From positions 50,518,825 to 50,582,824 of the forward strand of contig OZ024726.1 in the NCBI GenBank assembly GCA_964016875.1: a DNA stretch of 64,000 nucleotides. Reading direction: 5' to 3'. The translations under genes and the position numbers were made by a program. How positions within the stretch are numbered: position 1 is the first letter of the stretch; each line of letters begins with the position of its first letter. The notes below the pieces were generated by a model. The model saw only the letters and a program-made list of their open reading frames with translations. It searched no databases and had not been told where the DNA came from. Positions 1 through 12,631 of the stretch are shown one piece after another. This stretch comes from Fallopia convolvulus. Taxonomy: Eukaryota; Streptophyta; Magnoliopsida; Caryophyllales; Polygonaceae.

Positions 1-1
1 A

Positions 2-1396
2 TACCGGTTTCACCCTAAGTGTGCTAGGATGGGGCTCACCAACATATGCTTTGCTGATGATTTGTTCCTCTTTGCACATGGGGACTTGATATCGGTACAA
101 AGTCTAAAGACTACTTTTGATGAGTTTTGTGGATGCTCTGGACTAACTATCAACTACAACAAGTCAAGGCTATATTGTGCAGGCATTGAAGAGAACACGA
201 AACTCCAGATTAGCCAGCTCTTATCCATTGATTGTGGAGAACTCCCAGTTACCTATCTTGGCATTCCGCTCTGTAGTAGAAAGGCCTTGGCAACTGACTA
301 CAAACCCTTAGTGCAAAAAATCACCAGCAAAGTGAATTCATGGGCTGCTAGAAAGCTATCATATGCAGGAAGACTAGAGCTGGTCAAAGCCGTGCTTTAT
401 GGGGTAATGCAGTACTGGACTAAAGTATTCTTACTGCCTCAAAGAGTCATCAGAGAAGTTAATGCCATTTTAAGAAGCTTTCTCTGGTCAGGGAGAATTG
501 GAGGTAACAAAGCACCTATTGCTTGGCAAACTGTATGTAGACCTAGAGATGAAGGTGGATTGGGATTAAAAGAAGTTCTCTCATGGAATAAGGCAGCCAT
601 GTCAGAACTCATCTTTGAGTTGGTTGTTGACAAGCCCTCCTTGTGGCATAACTGGGGGCACACTAACCTGCTTAGAGGTGAATGTATCTGGCTTGTTTCA
701 AAGAAATCTACATCAAGTGCTATATGGAAAGCCTTGCTTGAGGTCAGAGATGAATTGATTAGGAACCTTGAATCAAACTCAAATGTGCCAATGCTTCCTA
801 GGACCAATGGAAAGTATGACAGTAAGTTGGTTTATGACTCCCTAAGGTCTCATGGTAATAAGCAGATCTGGAACACATACATATGGGGTAAAATGTCTAC
901 ACCAAGAACTTCTTTTGTTAGTTGGATGATTATCAACAAAGGAGCTCTTCTGAAAGACAAGTTAAAGCAAGTTGGAGTAGTTCAAGATGATGGTTGTGTT
1001 CTTTGCAATAGTCATCAAGAAAATTGGGAGCACTTGTGGTTCCAATGTACATTCACAAAAGCTGTGATGAACAAGGTACTTCAATGGGCAAAAATTGGTA
1101 GAAGATATTCAAGACTTGAAGACTGGATTGTTGCCTTGGAGAATTGTAGACGCAAAGGTGGGTTCATTTTCAATTTGTGGAATTCTTGTCTCACTGGCAT
1201 ATTGTATTACGTGTGGAATGCACGAAATCAGAAAGTGTTCAACAACATAAATGTTGATCATATAGATTGTGCTAGGGCTACTATTAACCATGTGAGAAAT
1301 TGTATCCTTGCCTTTTCTCCAAAAGAGGATAGAGAGACTAGAAGGTGGATTGTAAGGTTAGGTTTGGAAAATCACACTCCATCTAGGACTACCTAG
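2..1396 (+). pseudogene. LINE ORF2 C-terminal part (reverse transcriptase, zf-RVT), cut by window edge
   Basis: The frame is open from the left edge to a TAG at 1394-1396. The FADD box of a reverse transcriptase lies near the start (CFADDLFLF), followed by the thumb region (TYLGIPL, WAARKLSYAGRLELVKAVL) and then a zf-RVT-like segment with paired cysteines and a histidine (CVLCN, ENWEHLWFQC). This order is typical of the C-terminal half of plant L1-type LINE ORF2. No RNase H domain follows. The endonuclease and RT palm would lie left of the window. An A-rich stretch at about 1,458-1,474 could be the degenerate 3' tail. No stop or frameshift breaks the visible part. It is a mobile-element protein, not a host gene; whether the whole element is intact cannot be seen. 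Confidence 0.9.
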
Positions 1397-1702
1397 ATGC
1401 CTTTTGTAGCTATCTTTTGTAACTAGTTTACTTACTAATATTATTACCCTTTATTCAAAAATAAATAAATAAACATTTCTTGAATTTTTTTTCCAATGTT
1501 GTTAGACTATCAAAGTTCAAACATCAAAAGTTGGATTCATAGAGCTTGGTATTATATAATTATGAATTGGTGTTGGGAGGATGAAATCCTAAATAATTTA
1601 TGAAATGGTCTTATATGTGCATGTGCGTTGTTATGTGTACGACCCTCAGTCTATCAGCTAACAAATACACTACCAATATTGATCAAGTTTCTTTGTTTTT
1701 CT

Positions 1703-1899
1703 CAGGGACGGACGCAGGAATTAAATTTAGGGTGGGCTAATATTCACCAATTTTTTTAGGGTGGGCTAAATTACCTTAATTTGACTAATTTACTACTATA
1801 TTAACCTTATTTTTTATTTTTTTATATTAAATTTACCCTATATTTATTTTTTTAGGGTGGGTTGGGACCTACCCCAGCTTACCATTGTGTCCGTCCCTG
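1703..1899. mobile_element. hAT-type MITE, 197 bp, with near-perfect 8-bp TSD
   Basis: The ends are inverted repeats: CAGGGACGGACGCAG at 1703 and, read from 1899 on the other strand, CAGGGACGGACACAA. The CAGGGRCGGA start is typical of hAT ends. Flanking octamers are GTTTTTCT (1695-1702) and GTTTTCCT (1900-1907), an 8-bp duplication with one mismatch, as hAT transposition makes. The interior is T-rich, repeats the motif AGGGTGGG and has no coding potential, so the element is non-autonomous. Confidence 0.8.
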
Positions 1900-1907
1900 G
1901 TTTTCCT

Positions 1908-2227
1908 CTATCCTTAGCCCTATATATGAATCTTGATGGAGTGTGACAATTACACTTAGCAAAACTGGAAGACCTAATAAATTACGAGCAAGCTGCAAAT
2001 ATACTTATCTAGATCGAAAATGAAAGAAAAGTAGAATAGCTACATAATAAATTGAAGTAAAAGGCACATAAAAAGGGCCATGATCCTAGTTGGATCGAAC
2101 TATGTTAGTTTCTAGACAAGGAACAATAGTTGCTCCCTAAGCAGCGGAAATAATTATAAGCATGAATGATAACACGATAATTAGAGAGGAAAACATTTTA
2201 TTTGACCAACAACTCGTAGAAAGAAAA
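1908..2227. other. Intergenic sequence, nothing recognised
   Basis: AT-rich sequence between the MITE and the first LTR-like block. The end of it (from about 2,095) already resembles the start of a copia-type LTR, including a GCAGCGGAAATAAT motif that also occurs in the copia-2 LTRs. No open frame or RNA gene was recognised. Confidence 0.4.
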
Positions 2228-3110
2228 ACCTCTAACCCCCGAGACTCTTTCTCAAAGGATTTTAATAGAGCACTTGAATATTAAGTTTCAACGATCACAA
2301 GGCAAGTCAAATTCTCTGGTAACTAAGCACCAACATAAGTTCAATAAACTTAACTTCTACAACCTAAACCATAAACCTAGAATAATAAGTGAACTACAAA
2401 CTTGAATACTCAAACCACAATGGATTCTTCACCAAAAAATGCCACAAAACACTCAAAATAATATGATTTTCTCTCGCTATCAATTTTTCCTCTTCAACAC
2501 ACCCTTTACCTTAAGCAACCCTAGCCTATTTATAAAGAAGCTTCTGAATTTGATCTCAATCACGACTTGCCTAAACATGAGGATATTTCATTCAGAAGAT
2601 CTTCATAAAAATGGATTAAAATATAAACAACTCAAATATATCTTGAATCAATCAAATTCTGCCCATAATCAAATGATCTTGATATCTTATCTTTTTGCTC
2701 CAACAAACCTTCTAGTTTCCATCTTATATTTTCACAAACAACTCGATCTTAGTTGTCAAATCGTTATTGAATTCGTTTGCTCAAATGGTAACTTGCCAAA
2801 TATAGAAAGTCGTGTAGCTTCCTACAGAGGTTGTCTAGATCGTCAATCGTTCCCTCATGGCGTTCCTTTACTCTAATGATATTCTTCTTTCTTGTGACAT
2901 TTTCTGAGATACTTGTAAAACAACACATTAACCATTTAAAGTTTGTTATCATAAAAATAAAAGAATCTATGGATCAAAGAGTGTTCCCATAATTCCCCCT
3001 TTTTTTATTATGAAAAACTTATCCAAAAATGCACTTCCAAAAACCTATCAATATAAGACATAGATATATTTGTTTTATAGGAGTGTTCCAATAATTTCCC
3101 CTTTTTAGAA
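2228..3110. repeat. Copia-LTR-like repeat block, copy A (second copy at 15,745)
   Basis: This block is collinear with 15,745-16,560, including the shared stretches CCCTAGCCTATTTATAAAGA and AATTCCCCCTTTTTTTATTATG (TTCTCCCTTTTTGATTATG in copy B). The layout resembles the LTRs of copia-2 at 37,700 and 47,011: a GCAGCGGAA motif, a run of leader-like sequence, then a C/T-rich stretch in the polypurine-tract position of a minus-strand element. I read it as a solo or truncated Ty1/copia LTR on the minus strand. Clear terminal TG...CA ends and a target duplication were not found. Short open frames in it (2,439-2,876) are conserved in copy B only because the DNA is duplicated. Confidence 0.5.
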
Positions 3111-3708
3111 TACAATGAGTTTTTAAAATTTTATTTAAAAGACATTATACACATATTTACAAAATGACTATTTATCTCCTTTTAAAAATTTGAGATTCTT
3201 CTTTTAGAAAAAATATAAACACTATGTATAATATAAAAACATATGAAGACATAATATCATTTTTATTAAATAAGACACAACATCATATATTGTTGGATAT
3301 TCACAATTTCATGTATACGAGAACCGCATTAATTTGAAATTGAAATAAATAGTTATAAAAAATAAACCTGCAAAATCGATGATATAGATTGAGCAAATAA
3401 AATCAAAATAATACTTGTACTATCAACCAAAATTAGATAGAAAAGAAATTTACTATATCTTAAATTGCTATGTAGTGCACACCAATTAAACAATCAAATA
3501 GTTTATTTTTGTATGATTTGCAATATTTTATTTTATTTTAGTTATTATATGATTAGTTATGATATTTCATAATTCAATTTAATAAACTCGAATTTAGTAC
3601 ACTTAATTATATGTTATAATTTCCAAAAACTTAGACACTTGAAATAATAGCAAACATAAAATATAACATTTGTCTCGTCCAACGGACGGGATTAGCACTC
3701 TATTGAGA
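3111..3708. other. AT-rich intergenic sequence absent from the duplicate copy
   Basis: Very AT-rich sequence between the LTR-like block and the gypsy relic. It has no match in the corresponding interval of the downstream duplicate. No gene or repeat structure was recognised. Confidence 0.35.
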
Positions 3709-4242
3709 TTAAAAGAGCATGTCGAGCATCTTACGGGTATTTTTTATTGTCTTAGGCTAGAGAAGTTGTATGTTAATCTTGCCAAGTGTATTTTTGCTCT
3801 AGTTTGACTATATTCCTTGGATTTGTTGTTTCTAAAGATGGCAAGTGCATATGACAACAAGGGGAAATCCATATAAGAGCGACCCCAACCGAACATTTCT
3901 ACTATGGTGCGTCCTTTTCTTGGTTTGGCCGGGTTCTATAGGAGATTTGTACGTAATTTCTCTATTCTTGTTGCACCTTTACATAAGTTAACCATAAAGA
4001 ATGTAGAGTTTAAGTGGAAGTTGCAACACGAGAATGCTTTTGCCACTTTGAAAGACATGTTTTACCCCACCTCGCTTCTCCATTTGCTTGACTTATCCAA
4101 GACGTTTGAGGTCGAGTGTGATGCGTCTAATCTTGGCATTGTAGGCGTGCTCATACAGGATATGAAGCCCATATCATACTTTAACGAGAAGCTAAGTGGT
4201 GTCAAGCTCAACTACCCAATTTTTTGTAAAGAGAACACTTGA
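3709..4242 (+). pseudogene. Ty3/gypsy reverse transcriptase-RNase H relic, copy A
   Basis: Conceptual translation gives the end of a gypsy RT (LRLEKLYVNLAKC) and the RT/RNase H connection (VRPFLGLAGFYRRFVRNFS), then the start of RNase H with FEVECDASNLGIVGVLIQ and PISYFNEKLSG. The first and second parts are in different frames and the open frame stops at 4,240-4,242. Integrase, protease and gag are absent. It is a degraded fragment. The same fragment occurs at 17,662-18,290. Confidence 0.8.
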
Positions 4243-4310
4243 TTCAACTTGTGAGTGATAACATCAAGTAACTACCGACCATTAGATCTTGTTAGATATC
4301 TTGTGATCTT

Positions 4311-4334
4311 GTGTGTGTGTGTGTGGGGGGGGGG
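4311..4334. repeat. GT microsatellite followed by a G run
   Basis: About seven GT units followed by a run of ten Gs, downstream of the gypsy relic. The corresponding place in the duplicate (about 18,340) has lost it. Confidence 0.8.
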
Positions 4335-5571
4335 TTAAAGTTTGTAGTTAAGCATATCTCAAGGGTGTTCGTAAGACGGCCACGCCCTTAGTTCTGCCCT
4401 TGGTAAGATGTGATGGTACACCGGTGCATTAGATAACAAAATAAACATATATCAAGGTTAATTGATATCAACAAAGATATAACATTGAATGTAGTTGGTG
4501 TTAAAATGTTATAATCACATTGAATAATGAGTTATTTTTCATATTACCAATTGATTTTAGGATTAAATTTCATTAGACTAATAAGTTACTTATGCATAAG
4601 TGAGCCTTGTTCTATTATCTCATGGATTCGGTTGAACAATATACTTATGTCCCGTTTGATATATTGTTGGAATCGGATTGAAATCATGAATCGGAATGGA
4701 ACCAGGTATCGGAATGAATTAATCTTGTGACATGTTGTTTGGTATGCTGTCGGAATGAACCATTCTTGAGAATTATGGTTTAAAATTTAGGTTCTAGACC
4801 TTATAATTTAGGGTATGAATTTAAAATTTATTATTTAAGGTTTAAGAGTTCTAGGGATGGATGATATTTTTAATTTTCTGTTGGAATCAACTTTGTTTGC
4901 ATGTTTGGAATGAGCCATTCTTGAAAATGAAATCGATTCTAGATTTTGGTAAAACAAACAATATATTCGAATCAACCACTTCTGATTTATAAGGAATCGA
5001 ACTAAACAAGGCCTTAAAATAATAAATTCCTACATTACCCGGAATTAATTGGCGGAGATATGCAACTTTTTTTGTCGTGAGTTGGCGTCTTCGAATGATC
5101 GTGCTGTTTTGTAATTGAGAAAGCATACGATCGATATTTTCAAACACAACTTGCATTACGCATTTATGATTTTCCACCAAGAAACCATTAACTTTATTCC
5201 TGCTCAATTATATTCCTTTGTATATTGTCCACTAATCATATTTATGTATCTTTTCTTTTTAAAATATATTGAATGTTGGATAGGCCATGCATATATACGA
5301 ACGATTTAATTTGATACACCGTTTAAATTTTATCTAGATATATATGATATGACTTTCTGAAATCAAATGAGTTTTCCTCTCAAAAAAAAATAAAATCCCG
5401 ACCCAAACCCGTTTTTTGATCAGCTCAAAGAAACTAATCTGAAGCCCACTGATAATAGCCCGTTTTCTCGAAGGCGGCCCATGATAAGCTCATTGGCCTA
5501 AAGGCATAAAGCCCACCATCTTTCTTTCTCTATTCCTTATACCGTTGAGAGTTTTGCTGGGAGGTGTAAGC
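4335..5571. other. Upstream region of the deaminase gene
   Basis: AT-rich intergenic sequence up to the deaminase start codon. The last 170 bp are shared with 18,888-19,064 in the downstream duplicate, so the proximal promoter was copied too. No clear TATA box stands at a fixed distance from the ATG. Open frames here are short and lack recognisable homology. Confidence 0.5.
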
Positions 5572-8500
5572 ATGGAGGAAAACAGCAACGGAGGAAGAGA
5601 ATGGGGCGAGAGAGTGGCTGACAAGGTTTTCTCTCTCTACAACTCTCTTCCTAAGAAAGGCAAGCCTCAGGGTCGCGAAGTCACCGTCTTGGCCGCTTTT
5701 CTTCTCTCCTCTCCTTCCCATGGTAATCTCAAATGCTGCTCTAGGGGTTTGTCTAACTTTAACAATAAAAATTGGTAATTTCTGCAAGAAGAAAGCAGAA
5801 ACTGATTCTAATTAAGATCAATTTCCGCAAATTGCTACTTGTCTTCAGTTCTGCTTCATAATTATTTATTATGATTATGGAGTTCGGAATTTGCAATTTC
5901 TTCTCCCCGAGACTGAGACTATTCTGATTTATCAATTGATGATTGTGTTATCTTTGGCAGACTTGGAAGTTGTAGCATTAGGCACAGGGACCAAGTGTCT
6001 TCCAAGGTCTCGCCGGAGCAAATTGGGGGATGTGGTAAATGATTCCCATGCCGAGATCATTGCAAGGAGATCTCTTTTGAGGTGATTGCTTCTGTTACTT
6101 ATTAGCGTGAACTGTTAAAAATGGTCGTGATTGGTGGAAGAATGCTTGTGATTTATATGCCTGTCTTATGAACATTAGGTGCACTTGTTTGTTTTGAGAG
6201 TTTGATGCCTTGTCTATTCTAGGTTCTTCTATTCAGAGATCCAGCAAAATCTTAGCAATAATCCAAATAAGGGTGTTGTTAATGGCTGCAAACGTTTAAG
6301 ATCAGACAATGTTGTAAAGAACCTGCCTGTTTGGCTGGAGACTGATAGTGCCAACTCGACTAAATACACCTTAGCGGAGGGTTGGCAATTACATATGTAT
6401 GTTTCACAGTTGCCATGTAAGTTACTAGTGGTTTTGTTCTTAATTTTTTTCTGGGTAAGTTGAAAATTATAATAGTTTTAGCACTCGAACTCTGTTTTTT
6501 AGGTGGGGATGCTTCACAAAGTTTACCAACCTCTCTGAGGGGTGCTTCCTTTGGGGAGGAACATTCAACAAATGTTATTAATACTACCAGAGATGGGTCT
6601 TCTGAGGCTTCATCAGCAATGAGTAATGGTGAAAAGTATTCCTACTTCTTGATCCTGAGTAATTCTAATAGTTCATTAGAAATTTATAATGTTTTGTCAC
6701 TTTGGAGTGGATGAATCTATCATCCAATGTCCTTTAGATTTTCATTTCCATTTACATCTTTTCACTTTCCCATAGCCACATCTATATTTGGTTGTTTAAA
6801 CATGTTGTGTGCAATTGTGCTAGCAATGTTTTTCTTCTAGAGGATCATATTTTTATTTACATCTGGGGCTGTCATTAGAATTGGGGATTGGTTATATGAG
6901 GATGTAAAAGGCCTTGATATCAAATTGTTAACAAACCTTGCCAAAGTAAAAGTTCTGTTGGAGGATATCAATCTTTTTAGAGTCTGCGCCTAAGACTATT
7001 TGTAGTTTTATATGCATCATAATTTTTAGAGGCCGCAAACTAATTTTTGACATGAATTGCTGAAAATATTGACAGGCTGTAAAGACCACTCAAATGGCTT
7101 AGTTCAGAGAAAGCCTGGCCGTGGAATCACTACATCTTCTGTTAGTTGCTCTGACAAGATAGCACGTTGGAATGTTGTCGGTGTTCAAGGTAAAATCACT
7201 CTGATTTTTTTTTACTTCTACATGTTTGGACCAGTGTAATTCTTGCTGCATTTTATGTACTGATTTAAGAAGCTCAAAGTCTAGCTGCTCTGCAGGATTT
7301 GCATGAATTGGATCTCTTATCTTTGCTGCCTGGAATGACCAGTCCTGCTTTGCTTTTATCCTGTGAACTATATGATGCTTCAAGTGTTAAACTTTTGCAT
7401 TGGAAGAAATTCTCTTTTTACAAAATTTTTTAATCACTGATAAGTTTGATAACTAACAGTTAATAACACTTAATAGTCCTTTTATCTTTTTTTTTTTTGC
7501 GCAGGCGCTTTGCTTTCTTCCATACTACAACCGCTTTACATTACATCTATAACCGTGGGACAATCATGCAACAGTTCTCTAGATTTTCCCTTTGATAATA
7601 TCAAAAGAGCCTTATATGAGCGCATTCGACCATCATCAAACGATTTAATATGTAATTTTAGAGTGAACAAGGTGTGTACCTATGATGTCATTGTCAATCC
7701 TTAAATCTGACTACATATCCTTGTGAAACTTTAGTGGAATTGATCTTCTTATCTTGGCAGCCAAATTTTTTTGAAGGCCCAGTCCCTCCTACTGAGTTTC
7801 AGCATCATGAATCTGCACAGGCTACTTTAACTTGCGGGTCAGTTAATTGTTTATGTCAGTTTTGTAGTCAAGGGTGCATTTGTATTAGAAATGCAAACAC
7901 ACCTTAAATCTTCTTTTAAAAATGAAAGACTTGATGTTTGAATTGCTCTCTGTAGATATTCACTATGTTGGAACAAGAGTGGGTTGCACGAGGTCATCCT
8001 TGGGACTACTGGTAGAAAACAAGGCACTTCTGCTAAGGGAGCACTCTTTCCATCCACTGAGTCAGCTCTTTGCAAGTAAAATGATTAATTCTCTTGCGAT
8101 ACATACTCTTCCATTTCTTTCCTACCTTCTTTTTTCTTTTTATGTCTTGGTTAATTCCTATTTTAGTAACAATCAGCATTTTTCTGTCCCCTGTCATGCT
8201 CCAGGAAGCGTCTTTTGGAGTGTTTCTTGTCACTGAGACTAGACTTGCAAAAGGAACCTGAAAACCATGAAATCTCTTACAAAGAGCTAAAGGTAACATA
8301 AAGAAACTAGAATAAGGCCTACTGATCACTTTGACGCCTTTAATGATCAAATAATGTGTTGCACTTTCTGCTGGCTTACTGATATGACTGTAATTGGGGT
8401 TAATTGTAAGATCTATTTGGTGGTTTTCTGCAGCATGGAGATTACTTTACACGCATCTAGATTTCTAGACAGAAGTAGTTGTTTTTTAAACACCGGTTAT

Positions 8501-8720
8501 AGCCAGTGATTGGTGTGACCCATAGGATGAATATCAAAACGGTCAAAAAGGTAATGTTTGTCTTTGGAGATTGCTGAATTGAAGTCTTGTGTTATTATAG
8601 GAGAAGTCTCAGGATTATAACAAGATGTCAAAGACCTTGAAAGAGTCTCCTGCGTTCCGAGAATGGTTGATGAAGCCTGTTGATTCTGATATGTTTTGCT
8701 GCCAAGGCACTGCTGCATGA
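5572..8720 (+). CDS. TAD1: tRNA-specific adenosine deaminase (ADAT1/TAD1-like), ten exons
   Basis: Predicted to deaminate adenosine to inosine in tRNA, as the ADAT1/Tad1 family does at A37 of tRNA-Ala. Exons: 5572-5722, 5961-6081, 6223-6416, 6503-6628, 7076-7189, 7505-7671, 7761-7837, 7956-8075, 8205-8292, 8601-8720. All junctions are GT-AG and phases agree, giving 425 residues, near the family's usual length. The zinc and catalytic motifs are visible: NDSHAE (His80, Glu82), PCGDAS (Cys156, split by intron 3) and SCSDKIARWN (Cys222). The start is the first ATG of exon 1 (MEEN), and the same start region is conserved in the duplicate at 19,064. Exons 4-10 were placed by translation and splice consensus alone, so a small exon in the 447-bp intron 4 could be missed. 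The C-terminal end next to a 15-bp direct repeat may be altered. Confidence 0.88.
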
Positions 8721-9855
8721 GCTAGAAGAGTCGAGAGGACGAAGCCTGTTGATTCGGTTTATCGGACAAACCCGATATAACCGAGAGGCCGAGAAAACGG
8801 CAGTCGAAACCGACTAAACAGACATAAGCAAACCAACAACACGAAAAGTAAGTACAACTAGCAAAAGCATGAACTAGAACGAAAAGGATAATGGGAAAAG
8901 TGAGGGGCTAAAGGACAACGCCTTTAGCATTCGGGTCATAAACGGACAAATTAGATTAGAAAATGGGCAACTGACGTTGCTTTCACCGGGATGAAGGATC
9001 TTCAGCAGCCACGAGTGTCCAAGCGACCTCGCCAATCACCAACAAGCCACACCCAGTCCTAGATCCAAACCTCAGCGTTGTACAAACTCACGATCACATT
9101 GGTCATTTCTTCGATACATTCTTGTTAAGAAACCATAGAAAAACTGAAGGTTATGACTTAAGTACTATGGGTATACGGCCTCTGTTTTCTTACACATTCG
9201 TCCAAGTGAAGGTTGTGAGTATTATAGAAATGGATACTCTAGGTAGAGTTTGTAAAATCTCGACCATTACTCCATTAGTGAACAAATGAAGGATTAAGAT
9301 TAATAAATTTTCTCTATATCTTTTTATAGTCTTTTGATTTTTTTTCTTGTGAGAGGGTCTATGCGTTAGTCTTTATTGTTTTTAACACAACTTCACCATA
9401 ACAGGGCCCTATTGAAATTACCATTATCGTGAGTAACCGATTGAGAATTTTTAATTCAAGGGTTAAATTTTGGTCACTTTTTAACTCCGGGGCTTATTAT
9501 TAGAACAAAATAAACTAAGCTTATGAAGGACCAAAGTTGTACCTGTTTTTGGAGTGAACCAAAACTAGTGTTATTCTCGTACAAGATGTATAGGTATAAT
9601 TCAAAATAATTTTATAAGAATTATTTGTGACTTACTATTGAAGAGTTTAATCAACCTCCTACCTAAGTAAGGACTCTTCTGCCGGTCAATATTTTATGAA
9701 TTAAAAAAATGGTATGAAAGAAAGAGAAAATCTAAATTATTGGAAAGAAGATAGATAAAAAAGTTAGGGAGTCTTCATGAAATTGGTGACAGCATTGGTG
9801 GAGGCCGCATTTCCCAGGTGCATCACCCTTATGAAGTATGCCGCTAAGATTAATA
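8721..9855. other. Intergenic sequence downstream of the deaminase gene
   Basis: The first part contains a 15-bp direct repeat (GAAGCCTGTTGATTC at 8,672 and 8,741) that straddles the stop codon, then mildly GC-richer DNA to about 9,100. No gene was recognised. Confidence 0.4.
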
Positions 9856-10126
9856 CTCCATCCGATTCAAAATAAGTGTCGTTTTAATTTTCGACACAAA
9901 ATTTAAGAAAACTGATAACTAAACTCAAAAGTGTAAATTTTTTTATGAATTTTACCACTCATCACCTTTTTTAACCAATAGATGAATAACATTAATCAAT
10001 AAAAACACATTCTAATAACAATTCTCATATCTCACTCCTAATCAATTGCCTAGAAAACTTAAAACGACACATAAATTGAATCAAATTTAAAGTGCTAAAA
10101 CGACACTTAATTTAAATCGGAGGGAG
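9856..10126. mobile_element. Stowaway-type MITE, 271 bp, TA target duplication
   Basis: The termini are inverted repeats of about 30 bp: CTCCATCCGATTCAAAATAA at the left and, on the opposite strand from the right end, CTCCCTCCGATTTAAATTAA; both continue GTGTCGTTTT. TA dinucleotides flank the element (9854-9855 and 10127-10128). Size, CTCCNTCCG ends and TA target site are those of Stowaway (Tc1/mariner) MITEs. It carries no gene. Confidence 0.88.
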
Positions 10127-12631
10127 TACTATTCAACGCGTCGTCAACCTCTAGTTCTCTTCTGCTCCTGCAACAATTTCCATCAAAAATCCAAAACACA
10201 ATTGATTTAGATTTCTAGCAATTGAAATACATAACACAATCAATTGAGATTTCCATTAATCAAGATCACACAACAAAAATGGGCCTAACTTAGAAGAGAA
10301 TAAAAAGGAAGAAACCTACAAAACAAAGAGTGAAGCCCAACTTGTGATTAGGCCGAAACAAATAGCTGAGAGGAAGTGGTTTTATTGACAAAAATAAGAT
10401 AGACGGTTTTCCAAATGGGGTACTGGTAGTGGGATTTTACCTTATTGATCGTGCTATCAACCGTTTGCAAATTTTTAATCAAAAACTAGCTAAGAAGATT
10501 TTTTTTTTTCAAATATGCAACTTAATTATTCGAATAGATTTTTAAATTATTTTTTATCCCTCTTGAGACGTTTGATTGGATTATTAAAATATTTTTAATA
10601 ATAAATCATATTTCTTTTAATAAAAATTACAAATTGTTAATCTATTTAGAAGAGAAGATGATACGCCTCAAGTTACTCATACGAGGCCGATAAGAGATCG
10701 TCGTCGACCAAGACGATATGAAGACTAATAATTGTTGTTTTGGATTATTTATTTAAGTTGTAATTTTTATAAACTAGAGATTTATCTCTCTTCTCGGGTT
10801 TTCTTTACGGTTCTTTCTCGGGACGCCTTTTTTGAACCGTAGGGCTTAGGTTTAAATATCCCCTTCTTATCTTGCAAGAGTAATAAATGAAAAATATTAG
10901 TATGCCCTAGTTTGCCTTTTCTCTCTAGCGTATCTTTTTCGAGTTGTGTGTCACACCAGTAACGACTCAAACCCTTGACCCACAAGGGCTCGATACGAAT
11001 CCACACCGGATCCATATTAGAAGAATGGTTAATACTTTTTGAGATAGTGATAAAAATGGGTAAGTGAAAGTGTGTTAATAAATTAGAAATAAAAAAAAAT
11101 TATTTGAAATTTGCCACTTGACTCAAATTTTTTTAAAAAAAAATTGGTTTTTGCTTGGGTATTGTAGTATGGTAGATAATACATTCCCTTTGAAAAATGG
11201 CAAGCTAAACAAACATTCACCCTCAAAAGCTAATGGCTAATGGCTACACATCTCATTTTTGAATCGTATACTGTATTAAGAACAGGTGACATGTTGAATT
11301 TTTATTCATTTTTATTTTACATATAAGATCTGGACCTCTAAAATTTAAGTCAATTGGTATTTTGCCTAACTCATTCGCGACATGGGAAGTGCACATTTCT
11401 CCCAACATTCCATCCTACCGAAAAATGAACTTATTTCATGAGTCTACCAGTTGACGTATCTATGACAAATCTAACTCGAATTCCTTATTCAACTAATCAA
11501 ATCAACGATATATGATCTATATATCTAGCTAGATTTTACATAGGCCGGTCCACATAAACCTAAAAGTCTAAGACGAATTTCTGTTAACTCGATCTGGCTT
11601 CAATTAATAGCATCGACATATTGTACATGTGCTTACATTTTTTTTTAATAAAATGTGTAAACTCGTTAAAACTTAAAACAGCGTACATTTTTAACATGCA
11701 TATATATTAAAAAAACATTATTAAATTTAACAGTATAAACATGAAATTTACCATGATATTTCTAGATTTTGGAAATTTTATTTAACCTGCTAAATCGTTG
11801 ACCAAATTGAGGAGTATTCTCTTCAAGTCGACTTTTATGGAGACAGTGTGCTTAGAGTTGGAGAAATTACTTTGAGATATCAATTGATAATGTCATTACT
11901 CATTACCCCTAAAAAAAGTGATAAAAATACATTACATGAAAATGAACTTTGGGTAACGAATAAACAACTTTTTAGACAACAAAATTCAGCTTTGTCTTAC
12001 AAAATACATATTATTATAGGTAGAGATTGCTCCAAACAAATTAACAAAGTTTCATGATAACCTATGCATACATGATACATACGTCTACTATATATAACGT
12101 GTAGATACATAGTAAAATATTTTAACAAATAATAAATTGTTTCACCAAAAAACTATGACAACATGCATATGCGCGCAATTGGTTGCGGGCATAAAGTACG
12201 TGCCGATACAGGATAGATTACGCATGTCAAACGCCATTTTAATATTAGTCAGTTCAAAATTATATGAATCAAGATCTGTTATTTGATCATGTCTATTCAG
12301 AGAATGGAATTTAGAATATGGTCCCTTATACATGAATTATTCACGCTAAAAACTCACCTAAACAATGACCCTACACCAAACATTAACTAAAAAAGCATAG
12401 GTACGTGTACGTAACATGCTTTTCTTCACCCTAATGCATGAAATTTATCATCTAAAAATTTAATCTTCATTCCTCTCGTTCTTGCCTTACCTATACCGCT
12501 ATACGTCCAAATTAATGAGCCCTAATCACATGCTACTTGCACACTCAACATTCTATTTCTATATAGAGCAACTAATTATCTCCATCTCTCAGGGGAATTA
12601 ATTAATTAAGAAGAGAGAAAACAAAAAATCG
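10127..12631. other. Intergenic sequence with a possible LTR remnant near 10,680-11,030
   Basis: AT-rich DNA before the GT90 gene. The interval 10,680-11,030 is less AT-rich and on the minus strand reads like an LTR or leader of an LTR retrotransposon, but no paired LTR, target duplication or pol motif was seen. The last 100 bp form the 5' region of the GT90 gene. Nothing else was recognised. Confidence 0.3.

Noticed and set aside
2439..2876. Open frame of 145 codons conserved at 15,954-16,313
   Set aside because: The conservation is explained by duplicated LTR-like DNA. The peptide is low in complexity, without a recognisable domain, and indels between the copies do not respect the frame.
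10680..11030. Gypsy gag-pol fragment
   Set aside because: The minus-strand open frame has no pol motif; only a weak LTR-leader look, so no gene call was made.
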